Of a DNA stretch of 64,000 nucleotides, positions 1 to 10,484 are shown piece by piece. Origin of the DNA: an uncultured Pelagibacteraceae bacterium (GTDB lineage Bacteria; Pseudomonadota; Alphaproteobacteria; Pelagibacterales; Pelagibacteraceae); contig CACPHV010000004.1 in NCBI GenBank assembly GCA_902633985.1, forward strand, positions 34,595-98,594. The letters run 5' to 3'. The stretch's first letter is position 1; each line of letters begins with the position of its first letter. The position numbers were made by a program, and so were the translations under genes. Under the pieces are notes generated by a model. It saw nothing but the letters and a program-made list of their open reading frames with translations. It made no database searches and was not told where the DNA came from.

Positions 1-96
1 CATGGTTCCAATATCTTTGTGGTTAGTTGAATAAGCCCAACGTTTCCAACCAGTTGGTGTATGATGATCGTCGTGTGATGCTGTTTGTGTATACAT
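1..96 (-). CDS. coxA: Cytochrome c oxidase subunit I, N-terminal fragment (continues off left edge)
   Basis: Not in ORF track. Reverse complement of 1-96 reads [32 protein letters not shown]; the [12 protein letters not shown] motif is typical of the COX1 N-terminus. Starts 1 nt after the coxB stop. Confidence 0.93.
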   Translation of the reverse strand, partial: MYTQTASHDDHHTPTGWKRWAYSTNHKDIGTM

Positions 97-97
97 A

Positions 98-913
98 TTA
101 TTTACTCGCTAGTTTTTTAAATTGATCTTCTTCATTAATTTCTTTTGCAAATTTGACTTTAGCGTCTAACAACCAGTCTTGATATTCTTCTTCAGTAACA
201 ACTCTAACTTCAATTGGCATAAACGCGTGTTTAATTCCACACAGTTCAGAACATTGACCATAATAAGTTCCAACTTTTTCTGCTTTAAACCATGTTTCAT
301 TTATTCTTCCAGGTACAGCATCTCGTTTTACTCCAAATGATGGGAGTGCCCACGCATGTAAAACATCATTGGCAGTGATCATTACCTTAACAACTTTATT
401 TACTGGAACAACTAACTCATTATCTACAGCTAAAAGTCTTGGCTCGTTTTCTTTTAAATCTTTAGTTTCGATCATGTATGAATCAAAGAAAATATTTTCG
501 TCTGGATATTCATATCCCCAGTACCATTGATAGCCTATGGCTTTAACTGTTATATCCGCCTTAGGAATTGCATCTTGTTTATATAAAATTTTAAATGATG
601 GAACCGCCATCACGATTAGAATTAAACATGGAATTAAAGTCCATAAAACTTCAACAGCAACATTATGAGTTCTTTTTGATGGAACTGGATTTGCTGAAGC
701 TCTAAATCTTACACAAGCATAAACCATCAAAAATAGTACAAAAACGCTGATTGCTATTATGATTGGTAACAACAATTTATCATGGAAATTAACTATATCT
801 CTCATAGTCTCGGAAGCAGCTTTTTGAAAGCCTAGTTGCCAATCAACTGGTTGATTAGCGAATGCGCTTGAAGTTATTAAGAATGTTAGAAATATATATA
901 AAAATTTTTTCAT
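98..913 (-). CDS. coxB: Cytochrome c oxidase subunit II
   Basis: Signal peptide, two TM helices, CuA motif [29 protein letters not shown]. Confidence 0.97.
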   Translation of the reverse strand: MKKFLYIFLTFLITSSAFANQPVDWQLGFQKAASETMRDIVNFHDKLLLPIIIAISVFVLFLMVYACVRFRASANPVPSKRTHNVAVEVLWTLIPCLILIVMAVPSFKILYKQDAIPKADITVKAIGYQWYWGYEYPDENIFFDSYMIETKDLKENEPRLLAVDNELVVPVNKVVKVMITANDVLHAWALPSFGVKRDAVPGRINETWFKAEKVGTYYGQCSELCGIKHAFMPIEVRVVTEEEYQDWLLDAKVKFAKEINEEDQFKKLASK

Positions 914-974
914 TTTTTTACCCTATATAGAGTGTCTTTTAAAAAAATACACTTTTACTTTTAGCGACAAAATA

Positions 975-1673
975 TCAATTAATGGCGTAATTTATGATCG
1001 ATAGAGCAGAAATTACAGCGGTTTCAGATCTCAAGATGTTTTCATTGATTTTAACAGACTGAACATCATTAAATTTGAGAATCTCTTCCTTCTCCTGTTC
1101 AGAAAAATCCCCTTCAGGCCCTATGATTACGCATATAGGTTTAGTTGTTAACTTTGTAAGATCAATTTTTGTATTAGCAGTATTGAGGTCAGTAAATATT
1201 AAATCCATATCATTATTTAGAAAGCTTTTTAATTTTTGAGGATCCTCAAATGATGGAACTGTTATTCTATTTGACTGTTCGGCTGCTTCTATGATTACTT
1301 TTTCCAATCTCTCTTTATTTATCTTTCTAACAATTGTTCTTTCAAAGATAATTGGTAAAAACTTAGTTACACCAAGCTCCGTAGCTTTTTGGATCATGAA
1401 ATTAAAGTAATTTGATTTGATTGGAGAAAAAGCCAGCCAGAGATCTTTGGTATGTTCTTTGTGTCTTAATTGTTTCGTAATATTAAATTCAACTATACTT
1501 TTTGTGATATTTAAGATTTTCGCTTCCCATTCACCACTGCTATTAAAAAGAGAAAAAACTTCTTTCTCTTTAAGTCTCATAACTTTTGAAACATAGTGTG
1601 ATTGAGATTTGTCAAGTTTGTCAGTCAAATTAAGAGATAAACTTTTTGAATAAAATAATCTAATGTTACTCAT
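975..1673 (-). CDS. rsmE: 16S rRNA m3U1498 methyltransferase
   Basis: IGPEGDFSEQE, LRSETAV and KATELGVTKFLPI motifs of the RsmE family. Confidence 0.93.
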   Translation of the reverse strand: MSNIRLFYSKSLSLNLTDKLDKSQSHYVSKVMRLKEKEVFSLFNSSGEWEAKILNITKSIVEFNITKQLRHKEHTKDLWLAFSPIKSNYFNFMIQKATELGVTKFLPIIFERTIVRKINKERLEKVIIEAAEQSNRITVPSFEDPQKLKSFLNNDMDLIFTDLNTANTKIDLTKLTTKPICVIIGPEGDFSEQEKEEILKFNDVQSVKINENILRSETAVISALSIINYAIN

Positions 1674-1689
1674 ATTGATAAGTTAGTTT

Positions 1690-2352
1690 ATGAAAAATAT
1701 TAAAGCAATAATTTTTGATGCTTATGGCACCTTATTTAATGTCAACTCAGCTGCTGAAAAATGTAAAGATAAAATAGGCGATAAGTGGGAAGGTTTCGCA
1801 AATTATTGGAGAACCACACAACTAGAATATACCTGGCTAAGAAGTTTAATGAAACGTCATAAGGATTTTTGGCAAGTGACAGAGGACAGTTTGGATAAAT
1901 CTATGAAAGCTTATGAGATAGATTCTTCTATGAGAGATGAGTTATTAGATCTTTATAAAATTCTATCGACCTTTAAAGAAGTTCCTGAAGTTTTAAAATC
2001 ATTAAAAGAAAAAAATTTAAAACTTGCTATCCTTTCAAATGGTACCCCTTCCCTTCTTAATGAATTGGTTAAAATCAATAATTTAGAAAATATATTTGAT
2101 GATATTTTTTCAATTGAACAGGTTGGAGTTTATAAACCAGACTCTAAAGTTTACGATATACCAATTAAAAAATATAATATTAAAAAAAATGAAGTTGCTT
2201 TTTTAAGTGCTAATACTTGGGATATATCTGGTGGTGGAAATTATGGTTATAATTCTATTTGGGTTAATAGAAACAATAATACTTTTGATAATCTAGATTA
2301 TTTACCAAAACATCAAATTAAAGATCTTAGTAAGTTACTTGATATAATATAA
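1690..2352 (+). CDS. Haloacid dehalogenase type II (HAD superfamily)
   Basis: FDAYGTLFNV, LAILSNGTPSLL, VGVYKPDSKVY motifs. Confidence 0.88.
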   Translation: MKNIKAIIFDAYGTLFNVNSAAEKCKDKIGDKWEGFANYWRTTQLEYTWLRSLMKRHKDFWQVTEDSLDKSMKAYEIDSSMRDELLDLYKILSTFKEVPEVLKSLKEKNLKLAILSNGTPSLLNELVKINNLENIFDDIFSIEQVGVYKPDSKVYDIPIKKYNIKKNEVAFLSANTWDISGGGNYGYNSIWVNRNNNTFDNLDYLPKHQIKDLSKLLDII

Positions 2353-2372
2353 ATAATTCTTATTTATTAAAT

Positions 2373-3209
2373 ATGAAAAATATTGAAGTTAGTAAAATTA
2401 TTGATCCTATTCCAGCTTCTGACGGTGCTGGAGTTAAATTAAAAAGAAGTATTGGTGTTGAGCCAAATTATTTTGATCCTTTCTTAATGCTTGATGAATT
2501 TGGATCAGAAAATAGTGAGGATTATATTGCGGGTTTCCCACCCCACCCTCATAGAGGAATTGAAACAGTGACTTATATGTTAGCTGGAGATTTTGAACAT
2601 AAAGATAGTACAGGTGGTGAAGGTAGAATGACTGCAGGAGATGTTCAATGGATGAAAACAGGAAGTGGGATCATTCATTCAGAAATGCCTGCTATGAAAG
2701 AAGGAAGACTTCATGGTTTTCAATTATGGATTAACATGCCTGCTAAATTAAAAATGAGTAAGCCTGAATATCTTTATATTGATGCTGATAAAATGAGTGT
2801 TCATAAAGATGATGAGAAACAAGTAAAAGTTATTGCTGGTAAATTCGAGAATGCTGAAGGACCAGTAAAAGGTCATAACGTTGAACCAGTTTATTTTGAT
2901 GTTGAACTCAACAATAGTAAAGAATTTAATTTTAAATTACCATCTACCCACAATACTTTTGTTTATTTAATTAGTGGTGAAATTGAAATTGGAAAAGATA
3001 AACACGATCAAGTTATAGATAGTACTTTAATATTATTAACTAAAGGTGAAGATTTAAGTGTTAAAGCAAAATCAAATGCTAAGTTTTTAGTGATTTCGGG
3101 CAAACCAATAAATGAGAAAATAGCTAGAGGTGGACCATTTGTGATGAATACCAAAGCAGAAATCTTGCAAGCAGTTCAAGATTATCATAATGGTACGTTT
3201 GTAAAATAA
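2373..3209 (+). CDS. Pirin family protein
   Basis: PPHPHRGIETVTYMLAGDFEHKDSTG and MTAGDVQWMKTGSGIIHSEMP pirin signatures. Confidence 0.93.
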   Translation: MKNIEVSKIIDPIPASDGAGVKLKRSIGVEPNYFDPFLMLDEFGSENSEDYIAGFPPHPHRGIETVTYMLAGDFEHKDSTGGEGRMTAGDVQWMKTGSGIIHSEMPAMKEGRLHGFQLWINMPAKLKMSKPEYLYIDADKMSVHKDDEKQVKVIAGKFENAEGPVKGHNVEPVYFDVELNNSKEFNFKLPSTHNTFVYLISGEIEIGKDKHDQVIDSTLILLTKGEDLSVKAKSNAKFLVISGKPINEKIARGGPFVMNTKAEILQAVQDYHNGTFVK

Positions 3210-3212
3210 ATT

Positions 3213-4187
3213 ATGAAAGCTGTACAAATCAATAAAACTGGTGGACCTGAAGTTTTAGAAGTTAAAGATATATCTTTAGACAAACCGGGTCCTGATCAAG
3301 TAACCATTGAACAAAAAGCAATTGGTCTTAACTACATTGATACTTACCATAGATCAGGTTTGTACCCTCTAAAACTGCCGATTGGTTTAGGTTTAGAAGG
3401 TGCTGGAATTATTACTGATGTTGGAGAGAACGTTAAAGATTTCAAAGTTGGTGACAAAATTTCTTATGCAGGTATTCCTTTAGGTTCATATAGTTCACAC
3501 AGAAACTATCCAACTAAGAATTTGGTAAAAGTACCAGATGGCATTGATCTAGAAATAGCTGCAACACTAATGACAAAAGGTTTAACAACTTTTTATCTTT
3601 TGCATAAAACATATCCAGTCAAATCAGGTGAAACAATTTTATTTCATGCAGCTGCTGGTGGTGTTGGTCAAATTTTTGGACAATGGGCTAAAAGTTTAGG
3701 TTGCACTGTTATAGGTACAGTTGGTTCACATGAAAAAATAAACATAGCAAAAGAAAATGGTTACGATCATGTGATTAACTATAATAATGAAAACTTTGCA
3801 AAAAAAGTTTTAGAAATTACTGACGGTAAGGGCGTACCAGTTGTTTACGATGGTGTTGGAAAAGATACGCTAGATGGATCTATTGAATGTTTAGCAACAA
3901 GAGGAATGATGGTTTCTTTTGGAAATGCCTCTGGACCATTGTCAGATATTAATGTGCCAAAAGTTATTCAACCAAAAGGACTTTACCTAGTAAGACCATC
4001 AATGCAACAATATCTTTCAAGTAGAGAAGACTTAGATGAAGCGTCAAAAACAATGTTTGAAAAAATTAGCTCTGGCAAAGTAAAAATTAAAATTTTCAAA
4101 AAGTATAAGTTAGAGGAAGTTATTCAGGCTCATCGAGATCTTGAAGGAAGAAAAATTTTGGGTCCAGCTGTAATAGTTCCTAATTAA
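3213..4187 (+). CDS. NADPH:quinone reductase (zinc-independent MDR)
   Basis: GLEGAGIITDVGENVKDFKVGD and HAAAGGVGQIFGQWAK motifs. Confidence 0.92.
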   Translation: MKAVQINKTGGPEVLEVKDISLDKPGPDQVTIEQKAIGLNYIDTYHRSGLYPLKLPIGLGLEGAGIITDVGENVKDFKVGDKISYAGIPLGSYSSHRNYPTKNLVKVPDGIDLEIAATLMTKGLTTFYLLHKTYPVKSGETILFHAAAGGVGQIFGQWAKSLGCTVIGTVGSHEKINIAKENGYDHVINYNNENFAKKVLEITDGKGVPVVYDGVGKDTLDGSIECLATRGMMVSFGNASGPLSDINVPKVIQPKGLYLVRPSMQQYLSSREDLDEASKTMFEKISSGKVKIKIFKKYKLEEVIQAHRDLEGRKILGPAVIVPN

Positions 4188-4593
4188 CATCAACATCCAT
4201 ATCCGACATATGAAGCTTAAGTGCGTTAGTTGATATTTGTATCTCTCTAATAAAAAATATTATTGAAATAATCATCGATAAGCAACATGAACCAAAAATT
4301 ACTCGAGCCAAAAAAACCTCATCTAAGTAGAGTGCGAATACAGTTAACATATTAAAAAGAAATCCAAATGAGGCAAAAAGTATTGTCCATCTTAAAAGGG
4401 TTATTCTGCCACTAAGATTAATAAACTGTTTTTTCCATTCTGGTGGAATATGTTTTTCATAAACATGTTCATCATGAAGCTGTCTAATTAATATGCTCAA
4501 AGAATGAAATCTATTACTATAAACAGCCATCATTAAAGGAATTGCTGGAAACATTAATGCTGTAACTGTGTAATCTATATTCATACGAATCAA
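4180..4593 (-). CDS. DUF2721-like small membrane protein
   Basis: Three predicted TM segments with NRFHSLSILIRQLHDE motif; overlaps the 3' end of the upstream gene by 8 bp. Confidence 0.7.
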   Translation of the reverse strand: MIRMNIDYTVTALMFPAIPLMMAVYSNRFHSLSILIRQLHDEHVYEKHIPPEWKKQFINLSGRITLLRWTILFASFGFLFNMLTVFALYLDEVFLARVIFGSCCLSMIISIIFFIREIQISTNALKLHMSDMDVDVN

Positions 4594-4633
4594 TTTGATT
4601 ATGAAACTAGCCTTTGTTATTTACAAGTAAAAT

Positions 4634-5503
4634 ATGATGAACCAATTAAAACTTTTTATAGATTTAACAAGATTAAAAAAACCAATTGGTTTTATGCTAT
4701 TGTTTTGGCCTTGTGCGTGGGGGTTAACACTAGCTTATGATTTTTCTAAACATTTAGATAAATATTTTTTTTATTTAATTCTTTTTTTTTTAGGTTCTAT
4801 TTTAATGAGATCGGCAGGATGTATAGTAAATGATATTTTTGATAAAGAATTTGATGCTAAAGTATTTAGAACAAAAGAACGGCCAATAGCTTCAGGTAAA
4901 ATTTCAATTAAACTTGCAATTTTTTATTCACTCATATTATGTTTGTTTGCTTTTATAGTTTTATTAAATTTTAATCTATTTACAGTAATTTTAGCTTTAG
5001 GCTCAATGCCACTTGCATTTACATATCCATTAATGAAAAGATTTACTTATTGGCCCCAACTATTTTTGGGTATTACTTTTAATTATGGATTAATTCTTGG
5101 ATGGACATCAATTAAAGGGCAAATAGATTTGGTACCAATTATATTTTATTTAGGGGCCATATTTTGGACACTGGGATATGACACTATTTATGGATATCAA
5201 GATATCAAAGATGATGAAATTATTGGTTTAAAATCAACATCAATTAAATTTAAAGGAAAGCCAAAAAATTTTTTGTTCAAATGTTATATTTTAGTATCAA
5301 TTCTTTTTATAGCGGGAGGGTATGCTATGAAATTTAATTATAATTATTATATTTTATCATTTATTCCAATAATGCATCTACTTTTTTACCAAATGAAAAT
5401 ATTTAATTTAAATAATCCGTCCAGTTGTTTAAAAGCATTTAAAAGTAACAATTTATTTGGTTTAATTGTTTTTCTCGAATTATTAATTGTTAAAGTTTTA
5501 TGA
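4634..5503 (+). CDS. ubiA: 4-hydroxybenzoate polyprenyltransferase
   Basis: RSAGCIVNDIFDKEFDAKVFRTKERPIASG and YDTIYGYQDIKDDEIIGLKST prenyltransferase motifs. Confidence 0.96.
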   Translation: MMNQLKLFIDLTRLKKPIGFMLLFWPCAWGLTLAYDFSKHLDKYFFYLILFFLGSILMRSAGCIVNDIFDKEFDAKVFRTKERPIASGKISIKLAIFYSLILCLFAFIVLLNFNLFTVILALGSMPLAFTYPLMKRFTYWPQLFLGITFNYGLILGWTSIKGQIDLVPIIFYLGAIFWTLGYDTIYGYQDIKDDEIIGLKSTSIKFKGKPKNFLFKCYILVSILFIAGGYAMKFNYNYYILSFIPIMHLLFYQMKIFNLNNPSSCLKAFKSNNLFGLIVFLELLIVKVL

Positions 5504-7239
5504 TTAGTAAAACAAAATTATATAAAAGATTATACAGAGATTATTCAAAAAAATATTTAGATAAAATTATTATATCAGCTATTTTTTCTATTTTAGTTGC
5601 AGGTAGTACATCTTCAATAGCTTGGCTGCTAGATCCAGCAATAAAAAAACTATTTATTGAAAAGGATAAATCGTTATTGATTTTTATACCTCTAATGATT
5701 GTCGTGGCATTTACAACAAAAGGTCTCTCATTGTATTTTGCAAAAGCAACTATGATAGGTGTAGGAGAATCAATTAAGAAAAGACTTCAATTTGATATGG
5801 TAAATACTTTAATTGGAACTGACACACAAATAATTGATAAAAAACATTCTGGCAAATTTATTTCAAATCTTACTTATGATGTAACTCATATAACTAATTT
5901 ATTAAGTAATGCTTTATTAACGCTATTCAAGGATTCTTTAACTTTAATAGGTTTATTATTTGTTATGTTTTTTCAAAATTGGAAACTTGCTCTTATTTCA
6001 ATAATTATGATACCTCTTGCAAGTATTTCGGCTAAGACGTTAGGAAAGAGAATAAGCAAAGTTACTACAGAAGCACAACAAAAATCTGGTTTTTTAACAA
6101 CATATCTAGTTGAACTATTTAAAAATCATAAATTAATAAAAATTTTTCAAAGAGAAACTTACGAAAAAGAACGTGCAGATAAATACTTAGGTCAATTAAA
6201 AGAAAAAAGCCAAAAAATCCAAACTGTTTTTGTTAGGATGTCACCAATCATGGAAACCCTAACAGGTATAATGATTGCAATTTTAATTTTTTATTCTGGA
6301 ATATTAATGTCAAATGGTGAGCTAGATATTAATAACTTTTTTTCATTCTTAGCAGCTATGATGCTAGCTTATCAACCAGTAAGGTCTCTATCAACTCTCA
6401 ATATGGTTTTAAATCAAGGATTATCTGCTGCTTCCAGAATATTACCAATTATAGATCAACAAAGTTTAATTAAAGATTCTGAAAATGCAGAGACTATTGT
6501 GCTAAAAAATTCTGATATAGAGTTTAAAGATATTAATTTTGCCTACGAAGTTGAAGAACAAGAAACATTAAAATCAATTAATTTAAGATTTAGTGGAGGT
6601 AAAATGACTTCTTTAGTAGGACATAGTGGTTCAGGAAAATCAACAATATTGAACTTAATCCCAAGATTTTATGATGCTCAATCTGGAGATATCACCATTG
6701 ATGGTCAATCAATTTATATGACAAAAATTAAATCTTTAAGATCTGAAATTTCGATGGTTAGTCAAGAAACCACTCTTTTCGATGATACAATTAAAAATAA
6801 TATTAAATATGCAAATAAAGACGCTTCTGATGATGAGGTTTATAATGTTGCTAAGTTGTCATTTTGTGATGAATTTATCAGTAATCTTCCAAATAAATTC
6901 GACACTTTAATTGGAGAAAATGGAACTAGGTTATCAGGAGGTGAAAAACAAAGATTATCTATTGCAAGAGCAATGTTAAAAAAAAGCTCAATAATATTAT
7001 TAGATGAAGCGACGTCGTCTTTAGACTCAGAAACAGAAGCAAAAATTCAAGAAGCATTAAAAACTTTGACCAAAAATAAAACTACAATTGTTATTGCACA
7101 TAGATTATCAACAATTTTAAATTCAAATAATATTTATGTAATTGATTCCGGGAGTGTTGTTGATAATGGTAAACATGAAGATTTAATGAAAAAATCAGAG
7201 TTGTATAAAAGTTTTTATGAAAAGCAGATACAAAAATAA
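5500..7239 (+). CDS. msbA: Lipid A export ABC transporter, fused permease and ATPase
   Basis: TM domain plus Walker A GHSGSGKST, LSGGEKQRLSIARA, ILLDEATSSLD; within a lipid A gene run. ATGA overlap with ubiA. Confidence 0.88.
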   Translation: MISKTKLYKRLYRDYSKKYLDKIIISAIFSILVAGSTSSIAWLLDPAIKKLFIEKDKSLLIFIPLMIVVAFTTKGLSLYFAKATMIGVGESIKKRLQFDMVNTLIGTDTQIIDKKHSGKFISNLTYDVTHITNLLSNALLTLFKDSLTLIGLLFVMFFQNWKLALISIIMIPLASISAKTLGKRISKVTTEAQQKSGFLTTYLVELFKNHKLIKIFQRETYEKERADKYLGQLKEKSQKIQTVFVRMSPIMETLTGIMIAILIFYSGILMSNGELDINNFFSFLAAMMLAYQPVRSLSTLNMVLNQGLSAASRILPIIDQQSLIKDSENAETIVLKNSDIEFKDINFAYEVEEQETLKSINLRFSGGKMTSLVGHSGSGKSTILNLIPRFYDAQSGDITIDGQSIYMTKIKSLRSEISMVSQETTLFDDTIKNNIKYANKDASDDEVYNVAKLSFCDEFISNLPNKFDTLIGENGTRLSGGEKQRLSIARAMLKKSSIILLDEATSSLDSETEAKIQEALKTLTKNKTTIVIAHRLSTILNSNNIYVIDSGSVVDNGKHEDLMKKSELYKSFYEKQIQK

Positions 7240-7241
7240 AT

Positions 7242-8492
7242 ATGTATTTATTATATCAAATAATAATTTCTATTATCTTACTAATATCTCCAATAATAGT
7301 AATTTTTAGAATTTTTAAAAACAAAGAGCATAAATACAGATTTATAGAAAAATTTAGTTTTAAAACAAAAAAAAAAATTAGTGGGAAACTTATATGGTTT
7401 CATGGTGCTAGTGTAGGAGAAATATTGAGTATTATTCCTTTAATAAAATATTATGAAAAAAAAAAATCAATCAAGCAAATACTAGTTACGACTAGTACTT
7501 TAAGTTCTTCAAAGGTTTTAAAAAAGTTCAAATTCAAAAAAACAATTCATCAATTTTATCCTATCGATCATTTTTTGTTTGTAGAGAAATTTATAAAAAA
7601 TTGGAAACCATCTGTGGCAATATTTATTGATTCAGAAATATGGCCAAGTATGTTCAAAAAACTTAATCAAAAAAATATTCCTATATTATTATTAAATGCA
7701 AGACTTACAAAAAAAACATTCAATAAATGGATTAAAATAAAAAATTTTTCTAATTCGATCTTTGATAAAATTTCAATTGCCTACCCTCAAAATTTTGAAA
7801 CAAAATATTACTTAAAAAAACTCGGAGTAAATAAAATAAATTTTATTGGAAATTTAAAATTTAGTGAAAATAATGATACATATTTTTCGAAATTTAATAA
7901 AAAATTAAAAAAAGAATTCAACAAGAGAAATATTTGGGTTGCGTCTAGCACACATAAAAAAGAAGAAATTTTTTGTGCCAATGCTCATAAAACTCTTAAA
8001 AAGAAAATAAAAAATTTGATTACAATAATTATTCCTAGGCATATACATAGAGTGAAAGAGATAGTCACGGAAATAGAAAAATTAAATTTTAAAGTAGCAC
8101 TACACAGCACTAAACCAGCTAGTTTAAAAAATATTGATTTTTACATTGTTGATACATTTGGTGAAACCAAAAAATTTCATGAAATTTCTTGCTCTGTTTT
8201 TTTAGGTGGTTCAATTATTAAAAGAGGAGGTCAAAATCCACTAGAGGCTGCTAGATTTGGAGCAAAAATACTGCATGGTCCAAATACCGACAATTTTAAG
8301 GATGTATATAAATTATTAAAATCATTAAATGTATCAAAAAAAATTAAATCAAGTAATGAACTTGCATCATCTATAAAGTTTAAAAGAAAGAAAAGTTTGG
8401 GAAATAAAATTAAAATTATTGGAGAAAAAATACTAAAAAAAACTATAAAGGAATTAGATAGTATAATTTATAATGAAATTAAAAAAGCCTAG
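7242..8492 (+). CDS. waaA: 3-deoxy-D-manno-octulosonic acid (Kdo) transferase
   Basis: WFHGASVGEILSIIPLI, IFIDSEIWPSM, LGGSIIKRGGQNPLEAARFG motifs of KdtA/WaaA. Confidence 0.93.
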   Translation: MYLLYQIIISIILLISPIIVIFRIFKNKEHKYRFIEKFSFKTKKKISGKLIWFHGASVGEILSIIPLIKYYEKKKSIKQILVTTSTLSSSKVLKKFKFKKTIHQFYPIDHFLFVEKFIKNWKPSVAIFIDSEIWPSMFKKLNQKNIPILLLNARLTKKTFNKWIKIKNFSNSIFDKISIAYPQNFETKYYLKKLGVNKINFIGNLKFSENNDTYFSKFNKKLKKEFNKRNIWVASSTHKKEEIFCANAHKTLKKKIKNLITIIIPRHIHRVKEIVTEIEKLNFKVALHSTKPASLKNIDFYIVDTFGETKKFHEISCSVFLGGSIIKRGGQNPLEAARFGAKILHGPNTDNFKDVYKLLKSLNVSKKIKSSNELASSIKFKRKKSLGNKIKIIGEKILKKTIKELDSIIYNEIKKA

Positions 8493-9399
8493 ATTTTGGG
8501 ATCAAAAAAAACCAAATTTATATGCATTTTTATTCTATCCGTTAGCAATTTTCATACAATTATTAAATTCTTTAAAAAATAGAGTTCCTAAAAATAATTT
8601 TAAAATAAAGACTATTTGTTTAGGAAATATTTATATTGGTGGAACTGGAAAAACATCTTTATGCATTACATTAAAAAATCTTTTAAATAAAAAAAATATT
8701 AAATCATGCTTTATTAAAAAATATTATAGGGATCAGTATGATGAGCAAAAACTTTTGAAACAAAATGGTAAACTTTTTTTAGAGAAAGAAAGAGTAGATG
8801 CTATTCAAAAGGCTGAAGAGGAGAATTATGAGATTGCAATTTTAGATGATGGTCTTCAGGACAAATCAATTAATTCGGATATAAATATTGTTTGCTTTAA
8901 CAATATCAATTGGATAGGTAACGGTATGACTATTCCTGCTGGTCCACTTAGAGAAACAATTAATAATCTAAAAAAATATGATCATATATTTTTAAATGGA
9001 AATTTAGAGAATATAGATAACATCCAAAAAAAAATTTTATCAATCAACCCACGATCAAACATCTATGTTGGCAAATATGAACTTACTAATATTAATGAAT
9101 TTAATAAACAAGATAATTATTTAGTTTTTTCTGGTATTGGAAATCATGCAAGTTTTATTTTAACACTTAAAAACGAGGGCTTTAAAATTATAAATCATTT
9201 AGAGTTTCCAGATCACTATCAGTATACCATTTCTGATATCAATAATATTATTAAAAAAGCAAAAAATTTAAATTGTAAAATTATAACTACAGAGAAAGAT
9301 TTCTTAAGATTAGAAAATTTTAATATAAATGAAATCAAAATTATAAAATCTTCAATCAAAATACTTAATGAAGAAAAATTTTTGAGGGCTATTTTATAA
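8473..9399 (+). CDS. lpxK: Tetraacyldisaccharide 4'-kinase
   Basis: PRFWDQKKP start, GNIYIGGTGKTS P-loop, ILDDGLQD; overlaps waaA by 20 bp. Confidence 0.94.
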   Translation: MKLKKPRFWDQKKPNLYAFLFYPLAIFIQLLNSLKNRVPKNNFKIKTICLGNIYIGGTGKTSLCITLKNLLNKKNIKSCFIKKYYRDQYDEQKLLKQNGKLFLEKERVDAIQKAEEENYEIAILDDGLQDKSINSDINIVCFNNINWIGNGMTIPAGPLRETINNLKKYDHIFLNGNLENIDNIQKKILSINPRSNIYVGKYELTNINEFNKQDNYLVFSGIGNHASFILTLKNEGFKIINHLEFPDHYQYTISDINNIIKKAKNLNCKIITTEKDFLRLENFNINEIKIIKSSIKILNEEKFLRAIL

Positions 9400-9402
9400 A
9401 AT

Positions 9403-10263
9403 ATGAAATATGTAAAATATTTTTTCCAATTTTTAATAATTATTTTATGTTTTTGTATTTTTAAAATTTTAGGTCCAAATATTTCGTCAAATTTGAGCGG
9501 AAAAATTTTTCAAAAAATTGGACCTTTTTTTAGATCAAAAAAAATAATTCATTCAAATATTAGAAAAGCGCTACCAAATACTAAAAAAGAAAATTTAGAT
9601 AAAATAACAAATTTAATGTGGGATAATTATGGAAGAGTTTTTGCCGAATATGTTTTCATTAAAAATTTTAGATTTGGAAAGCTCTCATCTAATATAGAAA
9701 TAAAAGGTCAAAATATTCTTGATCAGATTAAGAGATCTAATCAAAAAGTAATTTTTGTTTCTGGTCATTTAAGTAATTTTGAATTAATGGCGATGTGTTT
9801 AGATAAAAATAATATTGATTTGACAGCGATATATCGACCTCTTAATAACGTTTTTTTAAATCAAATAATGGAAGGTATTAGAAATAAATATATTTGCAAA
9901 AATCAAATTAGAAAAGGAATTGGAGGACTAAAAGCACTAATTTCATTAAAAAAGAAAAATTTCTCAACGGCTTTAATGATTGATCAGCGAGTATCCGAGG
10001 GAATTTTATCAAATTTTTTTAATGAAAAAGCTTTAACAACAACTATACCTGCTCAATTAGTAAAAAAATTTAATATACCAGTTGTTCCTATATATATAGA
10101 GAGAATAAGAGAAATAAACTTTGAAATTACTATTGATAAACCTATTTATTTTTCAAAAAATGACTCAACCCAAATTATCACTGATCGATTAAATAAAGTT
10201 CTTGAAAGTATGATTCTAAAGAGGCCTGAGCAGTGGATATGGACACATAATCGCTGGAAATAA
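9403..10263 (+). CDS. lpxL: Lauroyl/myristoyl (lysophospholipid) acyltransferase
   Basis: SGHLSNFELM catalytic motif, RPEQWIWTHNRWK terminus typical of LpxL/HtrB. Confidence 0.88.
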   Translation: MKYVKYFFQFLIIILCFCIFKILGPNISSNLSGKIFQKIGPFFRSKKIIHSNIRKALPNTKKENLDKITNLMWDNYGRVFAEYVFIKNFRFGKLSSNIEIKGQNILDQIKRSNQKVIFVSGHLSNFELMAMCLDKNNIDLTAIYRPLNNVFLNQIMEGIRNKYICKNQIRKGIGGLKALISLKKKNFSTALMIDQRVSEGILSNFFNEKALTTTIPAQLVKKFNIPVVPIYIERIREINFEITIDKPIYFSKNDSTQIITDRLNKVLESMILKRPEQWIWTHNRWK

Positions 10264-10265
10264 AG

Positions 10266-10463
10266 TTAATTTTTTTTTAAACTTTCTCGTTTTTGAAAAG
10301 CTTCTTTATGTGAATAGTATGGTTCCTGTAATTCAACATTCCAGTATGTTAAATTTTCAAGTGTTATTTTTTTTCCTGAGATGGCACACAAAACATAATC
10401 TCCTTTTTCTAAAATTTGAAAATTATTTGGTAAATATTTTATTTTTGCTAATTTTTTTGTCAT
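10266..10463 (-). CDS. DUF2093-like small protein
   Basis: Core MTKKLAKIKYLPNNFQILEKGDYVLCAISGKKITLENLTYWNVELQEPY; the internal ATG at 10463 is preferred over the track start at 10535, which overlaps purD. Confidence 0.75.
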   Translation of the reverse strand: MTKKLAKIKYLPNNFQILEKGDYVLCAISGKKITLENLTYWNVELQEPYYSHKEAFQKRESLKKN

Positions 10464-10484
10464 TTTTAGTTTATATACTTCTAT

